From positions 1,054,001-1,118,000 of the forward strand of contig NZ_CP083954.1 in the NCBI RefSeq assembly GCF_006442975.2: a DNA stretch of 64,000 nucleotides, given 5' to 3'. Shown in pieces: positions 40,004 through 52,518 of the stretch. The stretch comes from Mesorhizobium sp. B2-1-1. GTDB taxonomy: Bacteria; Pseudomonadota; Alphaproteobacteria; Rhizobiales; Rhizobiaceae. Positions within the stretch are counted from its first letter, which is position 1. The number at the start of each line of letters is the position of its first letter. Both the position numbers and the translations under genes were made by a program. The notes under the pieces are model-generated. The model was given only the letters and a program-made list of their open reading frames with translations, made no database searches and had not been told where the DNA came from.

Positions 40004-42565
40004 ATGGAATCCAAGCGTTTTCCTCGGGTCAGTTCATTGAAGGCAGCGTCGCCCGATGACCCCGGGGTGAAGCGTTTCACGGGTGTGGACAACAAGGCGG
40101 ACAGCCAGCGGGCAAGAGCAGCAGGAGCCGGCCCTTCCCCATCCCCTGTCGATCTCGGCGGCAACGAAAGCCCTGCCTGGCAAGACTATTTCTTCCTGGC
40201 GCCCAATGTGCGGTTTACGCGCACGCCGGACTATGAAGCCAGCACGCGCCGTCCGCGGGACGAGGCGATTGCCGTCGAGCAAAGCGAATCACCAGCACCG
40301 CAGGCACCTGGCCAATCCACCGCGGCTGGGACGTCTTCATCGGCGCCGATACCAAGCCGAAACCTTTCTTCGGGCGCCGCCAGGCCGCCCGTCGGCAACA
40401 GAGCGGTGGTGCAACCGGCCCCGGCCCCCGTTCCGTCAGGGCATGCCGGCGAAAAGGCGCGGGCCGCCGCTACGCCTGCGGGCCACAGGATGACTGCGGC
40501 GGCGCGGGCGTCCGCACCGGCAGCGTCCGCCCAAGCAGCGACAGCCCCGGTCAAGACGACAGGCCGCGAAAATGTGCGCTGGCCCTATCTGTCGGATCAC
40601 GTCTTTTTCGAGGTCATGGCGCCCTATTTGGTCGAAGGCCCGTCACCCGCGCCCCGGGCCGTTCCGGTTGCACGCACGACCGCGCCCGTGGTCACCGAGC
40701 GGACCGACAACCGCCCCGCGCCAACGGCCGATCCGACCGCGTTGTTCCGTGTCATCGAATGCCTTCCCGGGTCGCCAGCTCCGTCCGCCGCGCCGGATGT
40801 CCGTCCGGCCAACTCCAACCAGGCCGCGGTTCAGACGGCGGCGAACCGTGTGCCGCAGCAAGCCCGGGCGAAGGCCGCAATTGCCGCCGTCGCGAGCAAC
40901 GCCCTTCCGGCCCAGGTCACGCAAAGTCTGGAGCAAGCCGTCCCGGCTCCGGCTGCGCGCGCATCGTCGCGAGCGCCACTGGTCGGCAGGATCGTGCCGA
41001 CCGCGACGGGCGAGACGTACGAACTCCCCTCGGAAGAATTGTTGCAGCAGCCGCCGGAGGGACAAGGCTTCTACATGTCGCAGGAGCGGCTCGAGCAGAA
41101 TGCCGATCTTCTGGAAAGCGTGCTCGAGGATTTCGGCGTGCGCGGCGAGATCATCCATGTTCGCCCCGGTCCGGTCGTCACCCTCTATGAATTCGAGCCG
41201 GCGCCGGGCGTGAAATCCTCCCGCGTCATCGGTCTCGCCGACGACATCGCCCGCTCCATGTCGGCGATCTCGGCGCGCGTCGCCGTCGTGCCGGGCCGCA
41301 ACGTCATCGGCATCGAGCTTCCGAACGAGGCGCGCGAAACCGTCTATTTCCGCGAGCTGATCGAATCGGAGGGCTTCCGCAAGACCGGCTGCAAGCTGGC
41401 GCTCTGCCTCGGCAAGACGATCGGCGGTGAGCCTGTCATCGCCGAACTGGCAAAGATGCCCCACTTGCTCGTTGCCGGCACCACCGGTTCCGGCAAGTCG
41501 GTTGCCATCAACACGATGATCCTGTCGCTGCTCTACCGGCTGAAGCCGGAGGAATGCCGGCTGATCATGGTCGATCCCAAGATGCTCGAACTCTCCGTCT
41601 ATGACGGCATCCCGCATCTTCTGACCCCGGTCGTCACCGATCCAAAAAAGGCCGTTACCGCGCTCAAATGGGCGGTGCGCGAGATGGAGGACCGCTATCG
41701 CAAGATGGCGCGGCTCGGCGTGCGCAATATCGACGGCTACAATCAGCGCGCCGCCCAAGCCCGCGAAAACGGCGAGACGGTCGTCATGACCGTGCAGGCG
41801 GGCTTCGAAAAAGGCACCGGCGAGCCGCTCTTCGAGCAGCAGGAAATCGACCTCGCGCCAATGCCTTACATCGTCGTCATCGTCGACGAGATGGCCGACC
41901 TGATGATGGTCGCCGGCAAGGAGATCGAAGGCGCCATCCAGCGCCTGGCGCAGATGGCGCGCGCGGCCGGCATCCACCTGATCATGGCGACGCAGCGCCC
42001 CTCGGTCGATGTCATCACGGGCACGATCAAGGCCAATTTCCCGACCCGGATTTCCTTCCAGGTCACTTCCAAGATCGACAGCCGCACCATCCTTGGCGAG
42101 CAGGGCGCCGAGCAGCTGCTGGGTCAGGGCGACATGCTGCATATGATGGGCGGCGGGCGCATCGCCCGCGTGCACGGCCCGTTTGTCTCCGACGTGGAGG
42201 TCGAGCATGTCGTGGCGCATCTGAAGGCGCAGGGTCGCCCCGAATACCTGGAAACCGTGACGGCCGACGAGGAGGAAGAGGAAGACGAAGGCGATGAGGG
42301 CGCGGTATTCGACAAGGGCGCCGTTGCGTCGGAGGACGGCGATACCAGCTATGACGAGGCGGTCAAGGTGGTGTTGCGCGACAAGAAGTGCTCGACGTCC
42401 TACATTCAGCGCCGCCTCGGCATCGGCTATAACCGCGCCGCGTCCCTGGTCGAGCGCATGGAGAAGGAGGGTCTGGTCGGTGCACCAAACCATGTCGGCA
42501 AGCGCGAGATCATCATGGGCCGGCGCCCGCCGGTAACCGCAGCTGAGGATGACGGCACGGACTGA
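40004..42565 (+). CDS. ftsK: DNA translocase FtsK, form lacking a membrane domain
   Basis: An 853-residue protein. The first 330 residues are Ala/Pro/Arg-rich and low in complexity, with no transmembrane segment. FtsK alpha/beta motor domains follow: Walker A in [12 protein letters not shown] near residue 493 and Walker B in [13 protein letters not shown]. The C-terminal gamma winged helix ([20 protein letters not shown]) reads KOPS sites. FtsK pumps chromosome ends to dif for XerCD recombination; membrane attachment must come from elsewhere or from a second FtsK. The ATG at 40004 is used; a TTG two codons earlier is possible. Confidence 0.93.
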   Translation: MESKRFPRVSSLKAASPDDPGVKRFTGVDNKADSQRARAAGAGPSPSPVDLGGNESPAWQDYFFLAPNVRFTRTPDYEASTRRPRDEAIAVEQSESPAPQAPGQSTAAGTSSSAPIPSRNLSSGAARPPVGNRAVVQPAPAPVPSGHAGEKARAAATPAGHRMTAAARASAPAASAQAATAPVKTTGRENVRWPYLSDHVFFEVMAPYLVEGPSPAPRAVPVARTTAPVVTERTDNRPAPTADPTALFRVIECLPGSPAPSAAPDVRPANSNQAAVQTAANRVPQQARAKAAIAAVASNALPAQVTQSLEQAVPAPAARASSRAPLVGRIVPTATGETYELPSEELLQQPPEGQGFYMSQERLEQNADLLESVLEDFGVRGEIIHVRPGPVVTLYEFEPAPGVKSSRVIGLADDIARSMSAISARVAVVPGRNVIGIELPNEARETVYFRELIESEGFRKTGCKLALCLGKTIGGEPVIAELAKMPHLLVAGTTGSGKSVAINTMILSLLYRLKPEECRLIMVDPKMLELSVYDGIPHLLTPVVTDPKKAVTALKWAVREMEDRYRKMARLGVRNIDGYNQRAAQARENGETVVMTVQAGFEKGTGEPLFEQQEIDLAPMPYIVVIVDEMADLMMVAGKEIEGAIQRLAQMARAAGIHLIMATQRPSVDVITGTIKANFPTRISFQVTSKIDSRTILGEQGAEQLLGQGDMLHMMGGGRIARVHGPFVSDVEVEHVVAHLKAQGRPEYLETVTADEEEEEDEGDEGAVFDKGAVASEDGDTSYDEAVKVVLRDKKCSTSYIQRRLGIGYNRAASLVERMEKEGLVGAPNHVGKREIIMGRRPPVTAAEDDGTD

Positions 42566-42586
42566 CCGGCCTCTTGATCCGCAGCG

Positions 42587-42622
42587 CACGAAAAAAGGCC
42601 GGTTGCCCGGCCTTTTTTCGTG
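42587..42622. terminator. Bidirectional rho-independent terminator
   Basis: CACGAAAAAAGGCCGG (42587-42602) pairs perfectly with CCGGCCTTTTTTCGTG (42607-42622) around the loop TTGC. The flanking A and T runs serve both the ftsK and the convergent transaldolase transcripts. Confidence 0.92.
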
Positions 42623-42638
42623 TCGGATATAAGCTCGC

Positions 42639-43295
42639 TCAGCCGATTTTCTGGCCGGTCTTGGCCCAGTCGGCGAGGAAGGCGGCAAGGCCCTTGTCAG
42701 TCAGCGGGTGGTTGACCAGCGCCTTCAGTGTCGCGGGCGGCGCGGTGACGATATCGGCGCCGATGAGCGCCGCCTGCTTGACGTGGTTCACGGTGCGCAC
42801 GGAAGCCGTCAGGATCTCGGTCTGGAAATCGTAATTGTCGTAGATCTGACGGATCTCCTGGATCACTTCCATGCCGTCCGAGCCGGTATCGTCGATGCGG
42901 CCGACGAAGGGCGAGATGAAGGAGGCGCCGGCCTTGGCGGCGAGCAGCGCCTGGTTGGCCGAGAAGCAGAGCGTGACATTGACCATGCGGTTCATCTGGG
43001 TGCGGATCGTCTTGCAGGCCTTCAATCCATCCAGCGTCAACGGCACCTTGATGGCGACATTCGGCGCGATCTTGGCCAGCACCTCGGCCTCCGCCATCAT
43101 CTGCTTGTATTCGGTGGCCACGACCTCGGCCGAAACCGGACCTTCGACGATGTCGCAGATTTGCTTGGTGACCTCGGAGATCTTGCCGCCCGATTTGAGA
43201 ATCAGCGACGGGTTGGTGGTGACGCCGTCGAGCAGCCCCAGATCAATCAGTTCGCGGATTTCCTTGATGTCGGCGGTGTCGGCAAAAAATTTCAT
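42639..43295 (-). CDS. tal: Transaldolase (TalC/fructose-6-phosphate aldolase-like)
   Basis: A 218-residue short-form transaldolase of the pentose phosphate pathway. GVTTNPSLI (about 24-32) is diagnostic, K83 in AIKVPLT is the Schiff-base lysine, and FSANQALLA follows. Enzymes of this length are transaldolase type 3B or fructose-6-phosphate aldolase; sequence alone does not settle which. It lies 90 bases from the divergent priA start. Confidence 0.95.
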   Translation of the reverse strand: MKFFADTADIKEIRELIDLGLLDGVTTNPSLILKSGGKISEVTKQICDIVEGPVSAEVVATEYKQMMAEAEVLAKIAPNVAIKVPLTLDGLKACKTIRTQMNRMVNVTLCFSANQALLAAKAGASFISPFVGRIDDTGSDGMEVIQEIRQIYDNYDFQTEILTASVRTVNHVKQAALIGADIVTAPPATLKALVNHPLTDKGLAAFLADWAKTGQKIG

Positions 43296-43385
43296 GGCGG
43301 TCTCCTGACGATTTCCTCGTGCTTGGGAAGGCACGTTCAGCGTTGCCCTTTGATCTAGAGCAAAGTCGGGGCAAGGTCACGCCTC

Positions 43386-45569
43386 ATGATCGAAGATTCG
43401 CCCTTTGTCGCAGCCGCACCGGTGCTGGTGCCGATGCCGGCCGAACGCCCCTACACCTATGCCGTGCCCGCCGGCATGCGGGTGGTGCCGGGCTCGATCG
43501 TGCGCGTGCCGCTCGGCCCCCGCCAGGTCGCCGGCATCGTGTGGGACGGCGCGGTCGAGACGGTCGACGCGAAAAAGCTGCGCCCGATCGAACAGGTCTT
43601 CGACTGTCCGCCGATCGATCGGGCGATGCGCCGTTTCGTCGACTGGGTGGCGCAGTATACGCTGTCGGCGCCGGGCATGGTGGCGCGCATGCTGCTGAGG
43701 GCGCCGGAGGCCTTCGATCCGGAACCGTGGATCGAGGGATTGCAGCGAACCGCGGCCGTTCCGGACCGGATGACGGATGCGCGGGCCCGCGTGCTGGAGA
43801 CGGCCGAAGGCGGACTGGCCTGGACGCGATCCGGCCTTGCCCATGCGGCCGGCGTGTCGTCGACGGTAATCGAAGGGCTGAAGGCGCAAGGCGTGTTCGA
43901 AACGGTGATGATCCCGCCGCAGCCCGTGGTGGCGGAGCCCGACCCAGCCTACGCCGCGCCGGAATTGATGCCCGACCAGAACGAAGCCGCGCGGCTGCTG
44001 CGCGCCAATGTCGCGGGCAGCGGCTTCAACGTCGCACTGCTCGACGGCGTCACCGGTTCGGGCAAGACGGAGGTTTATTTCGAGGCGGTGGCGGCGGCAC
44101 TCGACCGGGGCAAGCAGGTGCTGATCCTGCTGCCCGAAATCGCATTGACCCACGCTTTCCTCGAACGGTTCCAGCAGCGTTTTGGCGCCAAGCCCGCCGA
44201 ATGGCACTCCGACCTGCCGCCGAGGATGCGCGAACGCGTCTGGCGGCAGGTGGCGGAAGGCGGCGTGCGGGTCGTGGCCGGCGCACGCTCGGCGCTGTTC
44301 CTGCCGTTCAAGGAGCTTGGCCTGATCGTCGTCGACGAGGAGCACGACCCCGCCTACAAGCAGGAAGACCGCGTCTTCTACAATGCCCGCGACATGGCTG
44401 TCGTGCGCGGCCATATAGGTGGCTTCCCCGTGGTGCTGGCATCGGCGACGCCATCGGTCGAGAGCCGCGTCAATGCCAGCCAGGGCCGCTACGCCAGGGC
44501 GGTGCTGTCCGCCCGCTTCGCCGAGGCGGCACTTCCCGACCTGAAAGCGATCGACATGCGGCGCGCGCCGCCGGCGCGCGGCGGCTTCCTGTCGCCGGTG
44601 CTGCTCGACCATATGCGACGGACGCTGGAGAGGAAGGAACAATCGCTTTTGTTCCTCAACCGGCGCGGCTATGCGCCGCTGACGCTGTGCCGCGTCTGCG
44701 GTCACCGCTTCGGTTGCCCGGTCTGCTCGGCCTGGCTGGTCGAGCACCGCTTTCGCGGCCAGCTCGTCTGCCACCATTGCGGGCACAATGAGCGCCGTCC
44801 GGAAGCCTGTCCGGAATGCGGCACGCTCGATCATCTGGTCGCCTGCGGGCCGGGCGTCGAGCGCATCGCCGAGGAAGTCGTCACACATTTCCCGGATGCG
44901 CGCACCATCGTTTTGTCGTCGGATCTGATGGGCGGCGTGCGGCGGCTGCGGCTGGAGCTGGAAGCCATCGCCAATGGCGAGGCCGATATCGTCATCGGCA
45001 CGCAACTCGTCGCCAAGGGCCACAATTTCCCGAACATGACCTTGGTTGGTGTCGTCGATGCCGATCTCGGCCTTGCCAATGGCGATCCGCGCGCCGCCGA
45101 ACGCACCTTCCAGCTGCTCAGCCAGGTGACCGGCCGCGCCGGGCGCACCGGCAAGAAGAGTCTCGGCCTGCTGCAGACCTTCCAGCCCGACCATCCGGTG
45201 ATGCGGGCGATCGTCTCCGGCGATGCCGATGCGTTCTACGAGCGCGAGATTTCCGAGCGCGAGCGGGCGGCTCTGCCACCCTTCGGCCGGCTCGCCGGCG
45301 TCATCGTCAGCGCGGTGACGCGGGCGGAAGCCGAGGGCCATGCCCGCGCCCTGCGCCGTGCCGCGCCCGAGGCATCCGACCTGTTCGTGCTCGGGCCGGC
45401 CGAAGCGCCGCTGTCGCTGCTCGGCGGCCGTCACCGTTTCCGCCTGCTGATCCAGGGCGAGCGCCGCGCCGACATGCAAAGGTTTATCCGGACCATGCTC
45501 GCCAACGGGCCGAAGCAGCGCGGCTCGGTCCGGGTGCAGGTCGACATCGATCCGCAGAGCTTTTTGTAA
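43386..45569 (+). CDS. priA: Primosomal protein N' (PriA helicase)
   Basis: A 727-residue superfamily 2 helicase that restarts stalled replication forks. Walker A is in GVTGSGKTEVY near residue 222, the DEAH-type box reads VVDEEHDPAYKQ near 316, and eight cysteines between about residues 436 and 480 (CRVCGHRFGCPVC, CHHCGHNERRPEACPECG) bind two zinc ions. Start and length are typical. Confidence 0.98.
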   Translation: MIEDSPFVAAAPVLVPMPAERPYTYAVPAGMRVVPGSIVRVPLGPRQVAGIVWDGAVETVDAKKLRPIEQVFDCPPIDRAMRRFVDWVAQYTLSAPGMVARMLLRAPEAFDPEPWIEGLQRTAAVPDRMTDARARVLETAEGGLAWTRSGLAHAAGVSSTVIEGLKAQGVFETVMIPPQPVVAEPDPAYAAPELMPDQNEAARLLRANVAGSGFNVALLDGVTGSGKTEVYFEAVAAALDRGKQVLILLPEIALTHAFLERFQQRFGAKPAEWHSDLPPRMRERVWRQVAEGGVRVVAGARSALFLPFKELGLIVVDEEHDPAYKQEDRVFYNARDMAVVRGHIGGFPVVLASATPSVESRVNASQGRYARAVLSARFAEAALPDLKAIDMRRAPPARGGFLSPVLLDHMRRTLERKEQSLLFLNRRGYAPLTLCRVCGHRFGCPVCSAWLVEHRFRGQLVCHHCGHNERRPEACPECGTLDHLVACGPGVERIAEEVVTHFPDARTIVLSSDLMGGVRRLRLELEAIANGEADIVIGTQLVAKGHNFPNMTLVGVVDADLGLANGDPRAAERTFQLLSQVTGRAGRTGKKSLGLLQTFQPDHPVMRAIVSGDADAFYEREISERERAALPPFGRLAGVIVSAVTRAEAEGHARALRRAAPEASDLFVLGPAEAPLSLLGGRHRFRLLIQGERRADMQRFIRTMLANGPKQRGSVRVQVDIDPQSFL

Positions 45570-45607
45570 GGTCGCTCAGCGTTCGCGCGGATTGCTGGTC
45601 GTGTCCT

Positions 45608-45781
45608 TCAGTTCGGGACGTTGCCTAAACTCTTCAGGATAGAGTCGACGGGCGTCTCGATCGATATCACTATGGCCACGGGGCGTCCCCGCTTGGTGAT
45701 TGTTGTCGGGCTGCCTTTGCTGGCTTCAGCGACCACGGCGCACAGTTCGCTGCGTGCTTTGCTGCTGGATTTTGTTTTCAT
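45608..45781 (-). CDS. Short Phd-like antitoxin, orphan
   Basis: A 57-residue protein. The core SPTTITKRGRPVAIVI matches the ITKRGRPVA motif of Phd/YefM antitoxins, preceded by the usual helix (KARSELCAVVAEASKG). Members normally have a C-terminal toxin-binding tail after this; here only about 18 residues follow. No toxin lies downstream because priA ends 38 bases away. It may be a truncated relic or a DNA-binding remnant. Confidence 0.7.
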   Translation of the reverse strand: MKTKSSSKARSELCAVVAEASKGSPTTITKRGRPVAIVISIETPVDSILKSLGNVPN

Positions 45782-45843
45782 CGAGTAGCCCTCAACATCG
45801 CCTTGGACTGTATCATAAGTCGCTGCAAGGAAAGGAAACCGTT

Positions 45844-46539
45844 TTGAAAACCCTTGGCCTTCTGGGCGGCATGAGCTGGGAATCGACGGCGATCTATTAT
45901 CGCCTGCTCAACGATCTCGTGAGGCAGCGTCTCGGCGGGCTGCATTCGGCGAAATTGCTGCTGTGGTCCTTCGACTTCGCCGAGATCGCCGAGCTGCAGC
46001 ATCACGGGGACTGGGACGGCGCCGGCGCGCTTCTGGTCGATGCCGCGCGCAAGCTCGAGTCAGCTGGCGCGGAAGGCCTGCTTTTGTGCACCAACACCAT
46101 GCACAAGCTCGCCGACCAGGTGCAGGCCTCGGTATCGGTCCCGCTGACCCACATCGCCGACGCCACCGCAGCCGCTGTCAAGGCGGCCGGCATGCGGCGC
46201 CCGGCGCTGCTGGCAACACGGTTCACCATGGAGCAGGATTTCTACAAGCGCCGGCTTGCCGACACATATGGATTGCAGCCGATCGTGCCGGACCAGGCAG
46301 GACGCGACATGGTCCATCGCATCATCTATGACGAGCTCTGCCAGGGCATCGTCACCGAGCCATCGAAAACCGCCTATATCGCCGAGATCAACCGCCTGCG
46401 GCGCGATGAAAATGTCGACTGCGTGATCATGGGCTGCACCGAAATCACGATGTTGATCGGCCAGCAGGATTTCGACATTCCGGTCTTCGACACGACGCGC
46501 ATCCATGCTGAAGCGGCGGTCGCCTTCGCGCTCTCCTGA
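45844..46539 (+). CDS. Aspartate/glutamate racemase family protein
   Basis: A 231-residue PLP-independent amino-acid racemase. The two catalytic cysteines are in LLCTNTMHK (about residue 82) and MGCTEITML (about 198), and the N-terminus LGLLGGMSWESTAIYYR matches YgeA-like racemases with broad specificity. The start is TTG, with AAGGAAAGG eight bases upstream; no closer ATG fits. It is divergent from the short antitoxin. Confidence 0.9.
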   Translation: MKTLGLLGGMSWESTAIYYRLLNDLVRQRLGGLHSAKLLLWSFDFAEIAELQHHGDWDGAGALLVDAARKLESAGAEGLLLCTNTMHKLADQVQASVSVPLTHIADATAAAVKAAGMRRPALLATRFTMEQDFYKRRLADTYGLQPIVPDQAGRDMVHRIIYDELCQGIVTEPSKTAYIAEINRLRRDENVDCVIMGCTEITMLIGQQDFDIPVFDTTRIHAEAAVAFALS

Positions 46540-46634
46540 TGCGTTTGGCCTAAAGTGCTGGCCGCCATCTGGCGCGCGGCTTTTCCTCCGCTAGAATGCC
46601 CGCGATTTCAGAGCGGCATTTACGAGGGGACACT

Positions 46635-47030
46635 ATGGATTTTGCGTTTCCATGGCCGGTGAGCCAGGGCGAATGGCTGGCCTGGTCGAGCGCCGTCGTC
46701 ACGGTGCTGCTCGGCCTGGTGCTTTTCCTGGCGCCGGGGCTTGCCTTCCGCATTCTGCGCTTGCAGGTCAAGCCGGAGAAGGCGGCGGCGATCGCCGAAG
46801 GGCGCGGCCGCATGTCGGGCTTCTATCTCGGCGTCGGCCTGTGCTGCATCCTGCTGGCGCAGCCGCTGATCTACATGGCGCTCGGCTTCTCCTGGCTGTT
46901 CACCGCCTTCGGCCGGTTGCTGTCGATGATGTCGGATGGCGCCAACACGCCCTTCAACTGGGTTTCCATCGTCGTGGAACTGGCGCTGGCGGCGTTGCCG
47001 CTTGCCTTTGCCTTCGGCTTCCTGCCCTGA
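46635..47030 (+). CDS. Small four-helix membrane protein, possibly DUF4345
   Basis: A 131-residue protein with four hydrophobic segments, at about residues 17-39, 62-80, 82-96 and 108-130. The plan recalls DUF4345 proteins but I cannot confirm the family. GAGGGGA precedes the ATG. It lies between the racemase and the ATP synthase operon, possibly as part of the racemase transcript. Confidence 0.65.
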   Translation: MDFAFPWPVSQGEWLAWSSAVVTVLLGLVLFLAPGLAFRILRLQVKPEKAAAIAEGRGRMSGFYLGVGLCCILLAQPLIYMALGFSWLFTAFGRLLSMMSDGANTPFNWVSIVVELALAALPLAFAFGFLP

Positions 47031-47041
47031 ATCCGCAGGCA

Positions 47042-47064
47042 ATCCAGGGACTTCGTCCCCGGAT
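47042..47064 (+). terminator. Terminator-like hairpin before the atp operon
   Basis: ATCC-A-GGGAC-TTC-GTCCC-C-GGAT is a nine-base-pair stem with one mismatch, 11 bases after the preceding stop codon. It would insulate the atp operon. No T run follows. Confidence 0.5.
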
Positions 47065-47265
47065 GCGACAATAGTGCCTGAAAACCATGCGGAACGACGC
47101 ATTGCGGTCTTAAAAGGCCTGTGCTAGACGGCAATCGACTTTCGGCCGGGGATAGCGGAAGCCGCGCCTCCGTGCTTGAAAAAATGCAGTAAGGTCAAAG
47201 ATTTAGCCAGAGTTTTCGCTCGCGCCAACAATCTGCGGCCTGTCAGACAAGAGAAAAGACGGTCC

Positions 47266-47826
47266 GTGGCCCAATCGTCATCGCCAATCTCAGGTGTCGC
47301 AGAACGCTATGCGGGTTCGCTGTTCGAACTGGCATCGCAGGCGAATTCCGTCGCCAAGGTCGAAGCCGACCTCAACAGTTTCGAGGCGATGCTCGCGGGC
47401 AGCGCCGACTTGACCCGGCTGATCAACAGCCCGGTGTTCTCCAGCGAGGACCAGGCCAAGGCCATCGCGGCGATCGCCGACAAGGCCGGGATCACCGGCC
47501 TGACCGGCAATTTCCTGCGCGTCGTCGCCAAGAACCGCCGGCTGTTCGCCGTGCCCGGCATGATCAGGGCATTCCGCCAGATCGCCGCCGAACATCGTGG
47601 CGAGACGACCGCCGAGGTAACGTCGGCTCACCAATTGAGCGCTGCCCAGCAGACTGAACTCAAGGCGGCGCTGAAGAGCGTTGCCGGCAAGGACGTTTCC
47701 ATCTCCGTCACCGTCGATCCGTCGCTGCTCGGCGGGCTGGTGGTCAGGATGGGCTCGCGCCAGATCGATACGTCGCTCAAAACCAAACTCAATTCGCTCA
47801 AGCTTGCACTGAAAGAGGTCGGCTGA
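47266..47826 (+). CDS. atpH: F1Fo ATP synthase subunit delta
   Basis: A 186-residue subunit of the F1 stalk that joins the alpha3beta3 head to the b subunit. The N-terminal helical domain ([20 protein letters not shown]) and the C-terminal signature [20 protein letters not shown] are typical. The GTG at 47266 gives the family length. Its stop codon shares a base with the atpA start. First gene of atpHAGDC. Confidence 0.96.
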   Translation: MAQSSSPISGVAERYAGSLFELASQANSVAKVEADLNSFEAMLAGSADLTRLINSPVFSSEDQAKAIAAIADKAGITGLTGNFLRVVAKNRRLFAVPGMIRAFRQIAAEHRGETTAEVTSAHQLSAAQQTELKAALKSVAGKDVSISVTVDPSLLGGLVVRMGSRQIDTSLKTKLNSLKLALKEVG

Positions 47827-49355
47827 TGGACATCCGCGCCGCGGAAATTTCCGCAATTCTGAAAGACCAGATCAAGAATTTCGGCAAGGAGGCCGAGGTC
47901 TCCGAAGTTGGACAGGTGCTGTCCGTCGGTGACGGTATCGCCCGCGTCTACGGCCTCGACAATGTCCAGGCCGGCGAGATGGTCGAATTCCCCGGCGGCA
48001 TCCGCGGCATGGCGCTCAATCTCGAAGCCGACAATGTCGGCGTCGTCATTTTCGGCGCCGACCGCGACATCAAGGAAGGCGACACCGTCAAGCGCACCGG
48101 CGCGATCGTCGACGTTCCGGTCGGTCCCGGCCTGCTCGGCCGCGTCGTCGACGCGCTCGGCAACCCGATCGACGGCAAGGGCCCGATCAAGGCGACCGAA
48201 CGCAAGCGCGTCGACGTCAAGGCGCCCGGCATCATTCCGCGCAAGTCGGTGCATGAGCCGATGTCGACGGGCCTCAAGGCCATCGACGCGCTGATCCCGG
48301 TCGGCCGCGGCCAGCGCGAGCTGGTCATCGGCGATCGCCAGACCGGCAAGACCGCCATCATCCTCGACACGATGCTCAACCAGAAGTCGGTGCACGACAA
48401 CGGCCCCGAGAAGGAAAAGCTCTACTGCGTCTACGTCGCCGTCGGCCAGAAGCGCTCGACCGTGGCGCAGTTCGTCAAGGTGCTGGAAGAGCGCGGCGCG
48501 CTCGAATATTCGATCATCGTCGCCGCCACCGCTTCTGATCCGGCGCCGATGCAGTTCCTGGCGCCGTTCGCCGGCTGCACCATGGGCGAGTATTTCCGCG
48601 ACAACGGCATGCATGCGCTGATCAGCTACGACGATCTGTCGAAGCAGGCCGTCGCCTATCGCCAGATGTCGCTGCTGTTGCGCCGCCCGCCGGGCCGCGA
48701 AGCCTATCCGGGCGACGTCTTCTACCTGCACTCGCGCCTGCTCGAGCGCGCCGCCAAGCTCAATGACGACATGGGCAACGGTTCGCTGACGGCGTTGCCG
48801 GTCATCGAAACCCAAGCCAACGACGTGTCGGCCTATATCCCGACCAACGTGATCTCGATCACCGACGGCCAGATCTTCCTCGAAACCAACCTGTTCTTCC
48901 AGGGCATCCGTCCAGCCGTCAATGTCGGCCTGTCGGTGTCGCGCGTCGGCTCCTCGGCGCAGATCAAGGCGATGAAGCAGGTTGCCGGCTCGATCAAGGG
49001 CGAGCTCGCGCAGTACCGCGAAATGGCGGCCTTCGCGCAGTTCGGCTCGGATCTCGATGCCGCCACGCAGCGCCTGCTCAACCGCGGTTCGCGCCTGACC
49101 GAGCTCCTGAAGCAGCCGCAGTTCTCGCCACTGAAGACGGAAGAGCAGGTCGCGGTGATCTTCGCCGGCGTCAACGGCTATCTCGACAAGCTGCCGGTCA
49201 ACCAGGTCGGCAAGTTCGAGCATGGCCTGCTCAGCCACATGCGTTCGGCCGGCAAGGACGTCCTCGACGCAATCCGCAAGGAAAAGGCGCTGTCGGACGA
49301 TCTGCGCGGCAAGCTGAAGGCCGAGATCGACGCTTTCGCCAAGACCTTCGCCTGA
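47826..49355 (+). CDS. atpA: F1Fo ATP synthase subunit alpha
   Basis: A 509-residue non-catalytic nucleotide-binding subunit of F1. The P-loop GDRQTGKT is at about 169-176, and [12 protein letters not shown] and [19 protein letters not shown] are conserved. It starts on the last base of the atpH stop codon (TGATG), which couples their translation. Confidence 0.99.
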   Translation: MDIRAAEISAILKDQIKNFGKEAEVSEVGQVLSVGDGIARVYGLDNVQAGEMVEFPGGIRGMALNLEADNVGVVIFGADRDIKEGDTVKRTGAIVDVPVGPGLLGRVVDALGNPIDGKGPIKATERKRVDVKAPGIIPRKSVHEPMSTGLKAIDALIPVGRGQRELVIGDRQTGKTAIILDTMLNQKSVHDNGPEKEKLYCVYVAVGQKRSTVAQFVKVLEERGALEYSIIVAATASDPAPMQFLAPFAGCTMGEYFRDNGMHALISYDDLSKQAVAYRQMSLLLRRPPGREAYPGDVFYLHSRLLERAAKLNDDMGNGSLTALPVIETQANDVSAYIPTNVISITDGQIFLETNLFFQGIRPAVNVGLSVSRVGSSAQIKAMKQVAGSIKGELAQYREMAAFAQFGSDLDAATQRLLNRGSRLTELLKQPQFSPLKTEEQVAVIFAGVNGYLDKLPVNQVGKFEHGLLSHMRSAGKDVLDAIRKEKALSDDLRGKLKAEIDAFAKTFA

Positions 49356-49401
49356 GCGAAGCGCCAGTCCGGATGAGACAAGACGGGATCAGGTTTGAAG
49401 C

Positions 49402-51943
<2,542 letters not shown>

Positions 51944-51956
51944 TCAAGGGAATAGG

Positions 51957-52051
51957 GAGTAGTCAGTAGTCAGTAGTGAATGGCAGGCAGGTGACCGGGG
52001 GCAAATTGCCCCTTCTCCCTACTTCCCTACTCACTATTGCCTACTCGCTAA
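51957..52051. repeat. Palindromic repeat between atpD and atpC
   Basis: The 114-base gap has a core palindrome GGGGCAA-A-TTGCCCC (51998-52012). Outside it, AGTAGTCAGTAGTGAAT on the left can pair with ACTCACTATTGCCTACT on the right with three mismatches. Both flanks are built from near-repeats of AGTAGT/ACTACT words. This is a mobile-looking repeat inserted inside an essential operon. Confidence 0.7.
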
Positions 52052-52057
52052 ATCGAC

Positions 52058-52465
52058 ATGGCTGAAGCTTTCAAGTTCGAACTGGTCTCGCCGGAGCGCC
52101 TGCTGGTTTCCGCAGAGGTCGAGGCCGTCGTCATTCCGGGTGCCGAGGGCGAGATGACCGTCATGGCGCATCACGCACCGGTCATGACCACCATCAAGCC
52201 AGGCGTCGTGACGGTGAAGGCCGCCTCGGGCGGTGAAGAGCGTTATGTGGTGTTCGGTGGGTTCGCCGACATCGTTCCGGCCGGCTGCACGCTGCTGGCG
52301 GAATCGGCTGTCGCGGTGAAGGATGTCGACCGCGCCGATCTCGCGCGCCGCATCCAGGAAGCCAGGGAAGACGCCGCCGACGCCAAGGACGACCGGTCGC
52401 GCACGAAGGCCGAACAATTCCTCAGCCAGCTCACCACGCTGGAAGGCGCCATCCTGCCGGCTTGA
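52058..52465 (+). CDS. atpC: F1Fo ATP synthase subunit epsilon
   Basis: A 135-residue central-stalk subunit that regulates rotation. The N-terminal beta sandwich (FELVSPERLLVSAEVEAVVI-PG) and the C-terminal helical hairpin are intact. It is last in atpHAGDC, separated from atpD by a palindromic repeat and followed by a strong terminator. Confidence 0.97.
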   Translation: MAEAFKFELVSPERLLVSAEVEAVVIPGAEGEMTVMAHHAPVMTTIKPGVVTVKAASGGEERYVVFGGFADIVPAGCTLLAESAVAVKDVDRADLARRIQEAREDAADAKDDRSRTKAEQFLSQLTTLEGAILPA

Positions 52466-52487
52466 GGCTGGCACCAGTACTCGACTG

Positions 52488-52514
52488 AAAAGCGGGGCCT
52501 TGCCTCGCTTTTTT
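52488..52514 (+). terminator. Rho-independent terminator of the atp operon
   Basis: AAAAGCGGGG (52488-52497) pairs with CCTCGCTTTT (52503-52512, one G-T pair) and is followed by a T-rich tract. It lies 22 bases after the atpC stop codon. The convergent mannitol-dehydrogenase-family gene begins its 3' end within the tract. Confidence 0.9.
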
Positions 52515-52518
52515 GTTT

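Noticed and set aside
40643..42688. 681-codon minus-strand frame opposite ftsK
   Set aside because: It crosses a strong bidirectional terminator and has no domain; ftsK is complete.
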